NCBI RefSeq assembly: GCF_964355755.1
Contig: NC_092674.1
Coordinates: forward strand, 24,332,001 to 24,392,000
DNA: 60,000 nucleotides
Source: Antedon mediterranea
Lineage: Eukaryota; Echinodermata; Crinoidea; Comatulida; Antedonidae
Reading direction: 5' to 3'
Shown here: piece after piece, positions 12,501 through 24,500 of the stretch
How positions within the stretch are numbered: position 1 is the first letter of the stretch
How the letters are laid out: each line of letters begins with the position of its first letter
Position numbers and translations under genes: made by a program
Notes under the pieces: model-generated
What the model was told of the DNA's origin: nothing
Seen by the model: the letters and a program-made list of their open reading frames with translations, nothing else
Database searches by the model: none

Positions 12501-15500
12501 GTATTATTTGTTCTATAGAAATAGTATACAGTAATTGTAAATTGTTGCCATTTATGATCAGATGAATAGTTCTAAACTGATTTCATTGTGAGACTGCATT
12601 TTCTGTTTGTTTTAATTCAATGCTTTATTGAATGAAACGAGTTCGTTTTCGAGATGTCTAGCTATAAAATCAATTTCTGTATTTCCATTACAATACTTTG
12701 AGTTTAGTATTTGCAATGTTTGTTTTTTTGTGTGTGTTACTGTTTGACCTTTTATTACACGTATCTTATTCATGTTCAATGTGCTCATGGTTTAATTGGC
12801 TGAGAAGTGGTGATAAAAATCGAGTTTCTTGTTGCCTACGATTTTGATTAATATTGAAAATCTTGTTTCTGTGTTCTGTATGAATGCAGGTGGAAGATTT
12901 GTATTTTTTCCGTTAGTACAGTATTACGGATAGCATGTAGTACAAGGTTATTATCGTTACTGCTTGTGTTCATTTTATACATGGTGAATTTTATTCGTAT
13001 TGACTTCGTGAATTAATATTAATAGCTCAAAGATTCTTTGTTTTTGTGAAAGGATCGTGAAACATAGGCCACGTGTGTGTCCATTGTTCAGTTATGTATT
13101 AGCAAGAGGCGGAGGAAACGAACGATTACACGCGGCGGTCGATTGCTTTGTGTAACCAAGGCAGGCTTTTGCATGATTAATTCGATCTAATAATGCGATA
13201 AATACAGAGTTTATCAACAAGACGTCTTTGAAATATATCCTTTTAGTCGTTACATCTGCAGTGTATGCACACACAGTTCACTCAATATGGTGGATATGCA
13301 TCTTCAAGAAGCATACATTTTAAGGAAGGTAAACAAAGACATTAAAGTCGATACGTCATTTTTTAGCAGATTCTCGGACGTGAAGAGCGTACGAAAACGC
13401 GTGCGTTCGGATGTTCTAAACAGAAATTCACAAGTCGCGCAAAGTAATTTAAAGCGTTACAAAATGATAGCTGATTCAATGTCAATGACGATAGGAAATA
13501 AAACTCTGACAAAAATGGATTCTGAAAATGAATTTCGGATTTCGGATGAGGAAACGATTAAAGAGAGGTATGGACGTTTTAACCAACGATTGGATATGGT
13601 AGACCAGAGGGTGATAGGATTACGAGATGAATGTGTGTCATGCGATCAACGTCTTCAGAAGGTATTTCAGAGATTTTCTTCAGTAGAAAATCGGTTATCA
13701 GATCTTAAAATATCATTTTCAAAACTGCATATCGATTGTCTGTTAATAGATGTCACGAACTCCTCTCACGTATGTTTCCGAGCGGTTGAAAATACTTTAG
13801 GAACTCCCTTGTGACATAAAAGTATACACACAAAATCCACAAAGTTGTAAAATAACTCAAAAACAAAGCTTTAATTTCAATCAACTTCAACTTTCAACAA
13901 TCCAGTAAGCACTTTAAACAACAGCTTCACAATGACTTTACAATATAACATCCAACCTCTATTCCAACCTCTGATCCAACAACCTTACAATAGTTTACAA
14001 CCCTTTATATACAAGATGCTCCTATCCTTCTAGATCATTCTTTATACTTCTCATTATTACATGATTACAGTTTCTATTAATAGCACTTCTGGAATGTTCT
14101 TGATTGTTCTTATTAATTATACATGGTTTATTAAATCAAAACATCTTATTCTAGAATGTTCATGTAAATACTATGTTACTCTATATGTTAGGGAATGGTA
14201 ATTTATTACACTCCCCCCTCTTTCTGAGCTCAAAACTCTTTCTTGGAGTTTTGAGGGGCTAGTATACACGGACGTGGCAAAATTTAACCCACTCCTAGTC
14301 TATAAAACTTAAATACGCCATAATAACATGGAACATAATTATTAATAATTACTAATAATGAACAAACAACATTCATGTAAATTTGTCCGAATGGTTCACT
14401 AATTACTGACATAGGAATCATAAAGTCCTTAAATTTAGTTCTATACTTTGAAGTTTTCTGACAAATCTTGCAATATTCAGTCACATCCTTTCTAATACCA
14501 GGCCAAAAGAATCTTTGCTTTATCCTATCTAATGTCTTTTTCCTACCTAAATGACCTGCCAAAGGAATATCATGTGAGACTTTCAATACACTATTACGGC
14601 AAGGGTATGGAACTACTAATTGCTCTATTGGTTCTGTCTGGTGTTTAGTGAAAACCTGCCTAAATAAAATTCCATCCTTACAGACTATCTTTATAGTGTC
14701 ATCATCCTTCTGTACTAACATCTGTTCTCGAAGTGAAATTAAAGTTCTATCCTTAACCTGATAATCCTTAATTTTATCTCTGCCAATATCTAAAATGTCT
14801 AATTCACTATCTTGGCTAGATTGAGCTTCCTTTGTTTTTGCAAACTCTTTCCTAACTTTTCGTTTCTCACTTCTGGTTTTATGAACTTTTTCCTTGGGAG
14901 GGTTGTTACTGAGTAGTTGGCCATCTAAATGTCCAAATTCTTCTTGAAAATTAACCACATCATCTAACTGATGTGAAATAACCCCAGAAGCTTTTTCCGA
15001 CTTTAATTCGTTTTCCTCTCTTAGTTTTTCTTTTCTAGCATGATCTCTAGTGGCAACAAAACTATGCCTATCATGATTCTTATCCCTCTTCCCTAATAAG
15101 TCTCCAAATTTAGGAAAGTCCCTACCAAGAATTACATCTCTTGGTAAATCGCTGCAAACGCCAACCAACAAATTATGGTCTTCGTTATTAATCTTAATAT
15201 TGACGAATGCAGTAGGATAGGCTTGGACATGGTCATGGACGCACCTGCATGTAATTTTAGCTTGCTCCGCGCGATTAATTTTCTTAGCCGCTACTAAATC
15301 AGAATGAACAAGTGTCATATCACATCCAGAGTCTATCAAAATTTCACAATCACATCCTTCAACTAGGCCTCTACAAATGTAAGGTGTACATGGTTTTGAA
15401 ACAGTATCTGTCTTTGTCGACAAAAAGCCATCCTTACTTCGACAAAATCGTTCTATGTGGCCTACTTTTTTGCACCGTCTACAAACGAGAGGTTGTCTAG

Positions 15501-18500
15501 CGTCAGATTGTGATTTATGAAAGTTATCAGGGGGATTATTATTACCCTTACTGTCAACTTCAGGAGTGCCTTTCACTGTTTTCTCCTGGTTGTTTCTATT
15601 TTCGTGTTTTCTATTTTGAAACTTTTTCTCAAAATCGATACCTTTTCTAGCTTGAAAATAATTATCTGCTAATTCTGCAGCATTTAATCCAGAATCTGGT
15701 TTATGTTCTTTAACCCAAATTTGTACCCCTGTGGGCATAATATCTATTAATTGCTCTAAAATAACAATTTCAGCTAAATCATCTTTGCTTTTATCAGCAG
15801 GCCTAGCCCACTTAGTAAATAAATCTTTTAACCTAACATACATTTCTCTATAACTTTCTTCACTTTTCTTTTTAATTGACCTAAACCTTTGCCTATATGT
15901 CTCTTCAGTTATGTCATACCTTTGTAATATTGCTTTCTTCACTATGTCGTACTGGTTACTTTCTGTCACTGGTAGTGATGCATAGGCCGCTCTTGCTTTG
16001 CCTGTCAAATGAGGTATTAGTTTTACTACCCAGTGTTCTTTTCGCCACTCATAGGTGTTAGCAATTCGTTCAAACGTAGTGAGATAATTTTCAATATCAT
16101 CACTATCAGAAAGTTTTGCAATCTGAACTTCTTTCAATCTCATCATGTCTTTTAATCGTTTCTCCTCACTGTCCTTTTGCTTATCCATTAACGCCATTAC
16201 TAACGCTTGCTGTTTCTCCATATCTTCCCTACGTAAACGTTCTTGTCTTTCCATATCTTCTTTGCGTAAACGTTCTTGTTTTTCCATATCTTCTTTGCGT
16301 AAACGTTCTTGTTGTTCCATCATCTGCTGCATCATAAGATTCTGTTGTTGCATTTGCTGCTGCATTTGCTGCTGCATTTGCTGCTGCATTTGCTGCTGCA
16401 TTTGCTGCTGCATCAACAACAAAACATCTTTTGAAGATGAGTCAGCCCCTGTAGGGTTATGTCCACTGGTTGGTCCAGACTCTTCTGCCTGTTGTTCAGG
16501 TTGTATTGACTGAACCGATTCTACCTCAGAATCAGATTCATCGCCGCCGCTGTATTCTCTACCGGATCTTGTTGTTGATTGTTTATCAGCCATATTTTAA
16601 ATCTGGATTAGGGTCTTGTTACTAGTTAATCGTAGTTACCGAGACGTTCACAAGTCTACTGTTCCAAATAAAATAATCTACTGTTCTTTAAACAATGTTT
16701 GTGTACTTACGATTAAACAAAACGTAGCACCACGGCTTCCGTAAAATATCACAGTATCGTAAGTACCGCTTCCTCAAAATATCAATAAAGTACACTTGAT
16801 CCTAAAACAGCCACCAATCTATGGCAAAATACAGTAGATCAAACTGCTACCACAAAATATCACAACAGTAGATAAATACACAGTTAAGTCGAACAGTAGA
16901 TCGAAATAACCGCTGCCACCAAATTAGGCTGAACACCGCTGCCACCAAATTATGTCACGAACTCCTCTCACGTATGTTTCCGAGCGGTTGAAAATACTTT
17001 AGGAACTCCCTTGTGACATAAAAGTATACACACAAAATCCACAAAGTTGTAAAATAACTCAAAAACAAAGCTTTAATTTCAATCAACTTCAACTTTCAAC
17101 AATCCAGTAAGCACTTTAAACAACAGCTTCACAATGACTTTACAATATAACATCCAACCTCTATTCCAACCTCTGATCCAACAACCTTACAATAGTTTAC
17201 AACCCTTTATATACAAGATGCTCCTATCCTTCTAGATCATTCTTTATACTTCTCATTATTACATGATTACAGTTTCTATTAATAGCACTTCTGGAATGTT
17301 CTTGATTGTTCTTATTAATTATACATGGTTTATTAAATCAAAACATCTTATTCTAGAATGTTCATGTAAATACTATGTTACTCTATATGTTAGGGAATGG
17401 TAATTTATTACAATAGAAAAGCATTTCGAAGCCATTGTTCCGGAAACAAAGATAAAGAATATCGGTAAACTTCCTACTGTAAAAAGTGATATCCAATTGC
17501 AGCAGATACGAGGAGAAAGGAGCGAATATCCCAGGCCTACCAGTACTACTGGCACTATATCAAGAGATGAACTGTTGATTAACACCTCAGCTGCGAAGCA
17601 AAGGAGGCCTAGCAATGCTCCATCTTCAGAAAATGAACTTAGTTTAATTGAAAGGAACAAAAACTACTTACAGCAGTTTGAAGCTAAACATTCATATTCC
17701 ACTAATGATGTCATGACAATGGAAGCAGATAAATGTACTTTTAACGGTGAAAAAGAAAACAAAACATTAAAACTGCTTTACGGAAGATTGCCATCAACAC
17801 CCGAGATTAGCTCCTATGTGAACACTAAGCGCAGAGTGGTTACCGGGAGTAGATCGAAAGAGGTAGATATTACTACAAGTGGAATGCAATTAAGTTACAT
17901 TAATGCTTTTCTTGATATTTTAATGAAACAAGTTTACATCGAGGACATTACAAATGACGATAATTTAAACAAAGTACCGGCTATTGTCATAAACTCAATT
18001 CACGATCAGATTTCGGGTAACGAATTGACCTCTATAGGAAACTTATGCAGACAACTTGGCATGACACCAGACGTGTTTCAGCAACTTATCGTGTTGAAGA
18101 GAAAGTTTGAAAAATCTGGAGCGAGAGATACTTTTGATACGAGCTTAGCGAATGATTCGACCGTGAACACCTTACTGCAGTCTTTAAATGAAGATAATAG
18201 CCAAGATATGGCTTTGAGAATTGCAATTGCTACTGTCCACGCTAGCCTGAATCCACATGTTGGCAGAAGTACTCAGAAGTTGTGTACGGAAGTTTAAGCA
18301 AAGAAAACCGTCAAAACTAATTCATCAATGTATTGCAATATAACTCCGATGCAACATGACGTAGATAAAAGACAAAACAATTGAAAATAAGGACGCCCTG
18401 TGACAGGACTTTTCTTGTATATTCGACAATCAGTATTTACAATTTGATAAATTATTCAAAGATGTGGTTTTTTTTTCAAAGAATGGGCTACGTGTTGTTG

Positions 18501-21500
18501 TTTTTTGCTAGCTAAGGTTCCGCGCAAAATCTACCTAACAGTGACGTTGTCCATTAATGGAGTTTTAAGTTACCCTGTCAACAAAAAGGAGTTTAGGATT
18601 TCAAACTACATACCAATACATTGTATTCCATCAGGTGCCTTATAAAATCCTTCTGGACAGTCACAGTAGTAAGACCCTTCGGTATTGACACACAGGTACG
18701 GACATCCATGATCATCGTGGCTACACTCGTCCACATCTGAGAAAATGGCAATAACAACTAATTGGTCAGATGTCTATTACTAATTTAATTTTATAACTCA
18801 ACTCCCTGACGCAAGACTACAACATTACAGTAGCAACAACAACTGAAGTAATTTTCTTAAGTTTGAAGACAGCATTTTTACTGCTATAAATTCTGTTTGG
18901 ATTGATTGGATTTGTATTTTTGTATGTCTATGTCTATCTTTTTCTTTGCCATTATAATGTGTTTTTTAAAATGAAATAGTACCTGTACAGTTAACGCTAC
19001 TGTTGTCTGTAAACCGATATCCCCATCGACAGCCGCATGCGTAGCTACCGTACAAGTTCATACACGCATGATGACAACCGCCATTGTTAATTCTACATTC
19101 ATTCATATCTGAAAAATAAAATGCAAAATGAACGATACGAACGTTAAGCCATATCTACACTATCAAACTTCGTGTGACAGAAAAATATAATGTGCCCATA
19201 TATGGAAATGATGATGTCATATCACTACCATATTTGGGCACATTACCACCATATTTTGGGCACTTTTTTGTAAAATAGTTCTGTCAATACTACCGAACTA
19301 GTTTGACAAAGTGTGATGTGCCCAAATGGTAGTGATAAGACGTCATCGTGTCCATATATAGGCACATCAGATTTTGTTGTCACACAAAGTTTGATATTGT
19401 AGACACATAGCTTTAAAAAAGAATGATTGCCTTCGCAAAATGGATTTAATGATCTACCTTGCAAAGTTATTTTTTACCAGAACATTCAACAAGGTGGACT
19501 ACTTGACTATCTTACCTCGAGCTTCGTACTGAGCGTAGAAAATAGAAGGGACGCCGTTGTCTACGTGGTTATCCGAGTGCATCTCAAGGCGTAAGTTATT
19601 TCCTGAGGAAACCACCCCAACGTTGTTTTGTGATCGACAAAGCTTGGTTATAAGAGGAGATGTGTTGGTTTCTCCATCAAATATTAGTAGATAGTCGCTT
19701 CTACAACCTGTTTCACTTTCTTCAATCAGGGAGGAAAAATAAATAGAATTAGGTCTGTAATAATATAATACAGTCAACTTTTACAGAACCAAAACTATTA
19801 ACTTTATTTCGCGGATCTGATATTTCCAGATTGTGCACTAATAGTGTTCCCAAACATCAATTGGTGATTTCTTTCAAGAATTGTTACTTCCACAACAAGA
19901 ATGAAGTTAATATGTTATTATTTTAATTTTATTAATTTTGACAAAGAAATAAACGACATCAAACAACTGTATTTTTTCAAGAAGCCATTATTATTGCTTA
20001 AAGAGATTTTATCGTTTTATTATAATAAATGTAAGATGAGAAACAAAATACTATAAACTACAACAATTATTATGCTTGGGTTATTTTGAAAACTGGCTTA
20101 AGCAAAATCATTGACTTAAAAGCGATGATTTGTTTTTGCAAAGATTGATACCAGTATGTAGTCATTTTATGAACTTCAAATAATGACCGAATAAGATTAT
20201 TTAGATGATGTTAGGTGAAAATGATATCTATAATCTAATACTAGTCTACGGCACACTGAATACCGTAAGTCCCATACCTATTACATCAAACCTACCAGGA
20301 ACCAACAGTTCAATTATCCTCAGATTAACAAAAAATCCTTCTAGAATGGAAATTTGCCAGACGATTTTAGAATTCCTAGGAAAAGTAAGCGGGTAATGCG
20401 GCGTCTTTAGATCACCCTTGAATTCCGTGTATTTATACTGAAATGCTGTAAAATAACATTTTAAATATGATGAGTATATGTATTGTTCACAATGATCCGT
20501 TTTCGGTAAACAACAAACTAAATGAAACCACTCAGAAACTGAGTGAAGTACTTGGCAAAATATTGCCACAGAGGGCGCATGTTGATATGTCGGCCCATTT
20601 CAAAGAATAGAAAGAATACACATTTTTCTTTTTTTGTTATTTGAGAAGTTATTAATAAACCGACTTTCTTGAATTTCAATAGGCATGTTCTGTAAGTATA
20701 TATCTATTTACACTATTTTTAAAATTCAGAATGAAAACTTGAAAATCATACAAAGCAAGTAGGCCTACTATATTCTATTTTTCTAATTCATTAATGTTTT
20801 AAGACGATTTTTCTTTAAAAAAATTATATCTGACACCAGTACTGTACATGTAAAGCTCTTTGTCTACAGTATCAAACTTTATGTGACAAAAAATGTGATG
20901 TGCCCATATATGGACGATTACGTCATATCAATATTGTACGTGTAAGGCTGACAATAGCCAATTCTGTACTGAAAATACTTAAGCAATGTTCTAAGCGGCG
21001 CCCCGTAAAAGAGAATTGTATTATAATTATGTTTATTAAAGGGTAACTCCGGGTTAAACATTTCCTTGTGGTTATTAGTAGGCCTACTAAATTGTAAACA
21101 TTTTGCATTTTAATAATAATAAAAGTACACTCACAAACACTATTGAAATTGGCGTGAAATCTAAATGCAGAAGTCTGGTTTACTACGTGCAGTTTAATCC
21201 ACAGTTTTCCAGAGTGAGTCTTGATGGAAGCTGGAAGCACGTAGCCACAATATCGGCCAATCAAAGGAGCAAGTTTACCAAAACCATCTCGAACCTCTAT
21301 GTAGCTGTCATTGGAACACGACCCGTCTGCATTTATACCTACACGATGATAGATGATTTATAAAATTATTATTAATATGGCCGCCTTATTTTATTATAGT
21401 GCATTACTTTTTTTTATTTGATTTGATTCGAATTTATTATGAAAATCATCTTTTTCCAGGATAGCCCAAAAATGTATTAGCTTATTTCCATTGAGATCCC

Positions 21501-24500
21501 TTTTCGCCAGGACATTTTTTGTCGATATTCAAATAATTCGTTTTGGAGTGCCAATTGTGACATATTTATGTTTTAGAAGTCGAGCTGCCACAACCCGACA
21601 GACTAGCGAATTTGTTTACTGATATAGGTTGCTTTATTTTGTATAAATCTGGAAAGTTATGCCGTGCACAAACAAAAGACTTCAACCCTATTGGTTTTAT
21701 TTATTATCCGTTTGTGTATATCACTAGGCTGTTAGTTGGTACTACATCGACCCCTTATTGAAATACGTGCAATGTGGTAAACTGCGTTCTATCCGTTTAA
21801 ATAATATGTCCAATTTCAATATTTGTTGTTGTTCCTCCACTTTATTTATTTAAAGTCACTGTTTTGATGTAATTTTTTTTTTTATTTATTTTATAAATGT
21901 TGTTGAGGTTTGCATGGCAAGTAAACACTAGTAAAGACAGGTTTGCGGTACACCATGTGTTTTCAAAAGAAAATAAAGCATGAGAATGCATCGTCACCAG
22001 AAAATGGTTGTGGCAGAGCAAACAAAAGGTCGATACATTTTGAAACAAACCACAGATTTACGACTTATTCATATTATGCACTTACCTGGAATGTAAATGT
22101 CAGTAAACTCTAGCATTAATGCTAGGTTTTGCTTTACTCCAGCTACAGCCCATTCGCAATTCGCGTCAGTTCGGAACGGGCGTGGGTAATTCGGTGAATG
22201 TATTTCTCCATCCATCGCAAAAATGGTGCCACCACATTCTACAAAGAGCAATTTAATCCAGAATAACTCAATTAAAATATGATTTCTATACAGAAAGTTT
22301 AAAATCAAGAAAACATATCTTACTTGTTTCCATGCAATGTTAATAGATCTTGTTAGATACACTGTAACATCGAGAATACAATTAATAGACAAAAATACAA
22401 TACTAAATTGTTACTGATATAAAACGTGTGATTTTCTGGACAATTTGTATATTTGTCTAGTACGGATAATCCATTTGCCCTTTCCTCATAATCAAATTGA
22501 AAATGAACTCCGATTAAGCACAACTTGTTTTATCATGCAAAAGGCAAATGTATTTCACTTGCCTCACCTCCGACCTTCGTACATCGGTACATGATGTTTA
22601 ATTGAAGAATATCCCCTTTGCTCAGTCGTTCTCGTTGACCTATGACCTCATGTTCGTCATTAGGGGTAATTGTCTTTTGTCCATTGATAGTAAAGTAATA
22701 AGCTCCGTAATGCATTATAGATCCATAATCATAACCCTGATCAAATGAATTTATCTAAAGCAAAGAAAAAATCTGGTATTAGGAAAAAATAAATAAATAA
22801 GGGCAGAGGGCGTGCTAATTAATATTTCTGCCTATATTGAAGATACAGAGAACTCGAGATTTTCAATCAGCTTTTCATCATTACTGTATATCGATTTGTG
22901 TAAACATATAAACAATATTGCCAACTTTTGCTTTGTTTTTTGTTTGTTTTTATTTGTTGGGGGTGGGGTGATATACTGTAGTCGAATTTAGCAACCATAC
23001 ATACATAGTTTCTCATACATATACAGATACTTGTTTGTGATTTTTTCGATAAATATCATTATGATCTCACACGAAGACTGTTCAGAACATGATTATCTGA
23101 ACCAGAAACAAAACACCAAACTAACATGAAGTTAACGCGCGCGTACAAAAGCTGTGTTATTACATCACTGTTTGAAAGCGCGCGCGCATCGACATTTTGT
23201 GACTCTCCGTGACGTCACGTATTCACATACCTGGAAAACCGACTGCTTATGAAACTGCGTTGTATCGTGTAATAGCATATTATCAGTGTTTATTGTCACG
23301 TGTTCATCTCTGTCTGGTCGACTTTGTTCGTGCCAGAATCCAACAAGATGGCCGATTTCGTGAAGAATTGTACCGATTGTGTCGCATCCTGTTCCTATAG
23401 AAACGATCTGTTTTCCACCAGTCCTGCCAACGCTGGAACAACATCTATAATGAGAAATATAATATTTAGTTCATAAAATCAATCAGTTCCTTTTTTAATT
23501 TGTAGGCGTTTCATACTTCTCTTAAAATGTGTCGCAGTCCTACTTACAGTACTGTATACACTATTGCACCTGAATGGGTAATATCTGGAAGCTACCGTAC
23601 ACTATAAAACTAGTTTGACAACAAACGATGTGGTGTGCCCAAATATGGTACTGATATGAAATTATTATGTACATATATGGCAACATCACGTTTTTTTTTT
23701 GTCACAAAGTTTGATAGGGTAGACAGAGCTTTAAATAAACTCACCCTTCACCAACAGAGAAAAATGCGTAGTCCGTTTGATTTGTTCTTGGTACAAAACG
23801 TAAACATGTGTGGGTCTCGTATGTTGATATAGCTTGCCGAATCAAAGTTTCTGTTTTGTCTAGAGATAATAATGAAAAAAATGTGATCGGTAAGTGATTT
23901 AGATGTAGATTTAGGTGTTTAATGAAGATATGCATTTTAGGACATTATTTATGTTGCCGTTCAGACACAACATGTTTTTTTAAGTTGTGATTGTATTAAT
24001 TCTGTCCCATCATTTTTAGTCGCGTGGACGCGACTCTATAGTTCACTATGTCGGTCTGTCGGTCTGTCTGTCGGTCCGGTATCACTATGCGTTTTAGCAC
24101 GCGACTTATGGCTGTTGTTGTTTTTCTATAACCGTGTTTCCAAACCAGTTGGTTCTCTACACCTACATGATTAGTAACGTGTAGAGAGCCCCCTATGTTG
24201 GTTATAAGTTGGTTACCATCACTTCAGGAGCTCATTTGCTAACTGGGATATATACAGTATATTAGTATAACGGTTTATCTGGATCTCTGTATAGTATTCA
24301 AATAATTTTCAAACATTTGAAGGGATATATACAACATAGGAGAACCATAACATGATCCACTAGAGCCCATGTTATCTTGTTTTGTATATAGCGTCACAAC
24401 ACACTGAATATTCATATTCTCTACTAAATATTCATCTTCCTCCTCATGAATAATAATTAGGTGAGAGATGGAGATCAAACACTATACCCATTATTAATTG

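Larger units (their letters stand above)
13751..17412 (-). mobile_element. Young Ty3/gypsy-type LTR retrotransposon lacking RT
   Basis: Two 460-bp LTRs (TG...CA) bound a 2.74 kb interior and are flanked by the 5-bp target duplication ATAGA at 13746-13750 and 17413-17417. Reading on the minus strand, the 5' LTR is 17412-16953, the primer site 16947-16934, one long gag-PR-IN-zinc ORF 16593-14284, and a polypurine tract at 14225-14211 lies next to the 3' LTR. Reverse transcriptase, RNase H and the integrase DDE core are missing, so movement must depend on another element's enzymes. Confidence 0.93.
13287..18297 (+). pseudogene. Nested intronless ORF (447 codons) split by an LTR retrotransposon
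   Basis: The first part runs 13287-13750 and would stop inside the LTR at 13814. After the 5-bp target duplication the same frame resumes at 17418 and stays open to a TAA at 18297: 464 plus 880 nt is 448 codons with no stop. The target site split a Glu codon. The protein is Lys/Glu/Ser-rich, with a coiled-coil-like stretch (residues about 95-150) and a C-terminal helical part (ending [18 protein letters not shown]). No family is recognised. It lies antisense in intron 11 of the protease gene. The allele shown is broken; an empty-site allele would encode an intact protein. Whether it was expressed cannot be seen from sequence. Confidence 0.6.

Noticed and set aside
16116-16513. + strand ORFs with Cys-rich CICCC and [11 protein letters not shown] repeats
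   Set aside because: Antisense shadow of the retrotransposon gag repeats; the minus frame has the zinc knuckle and protease motifs.
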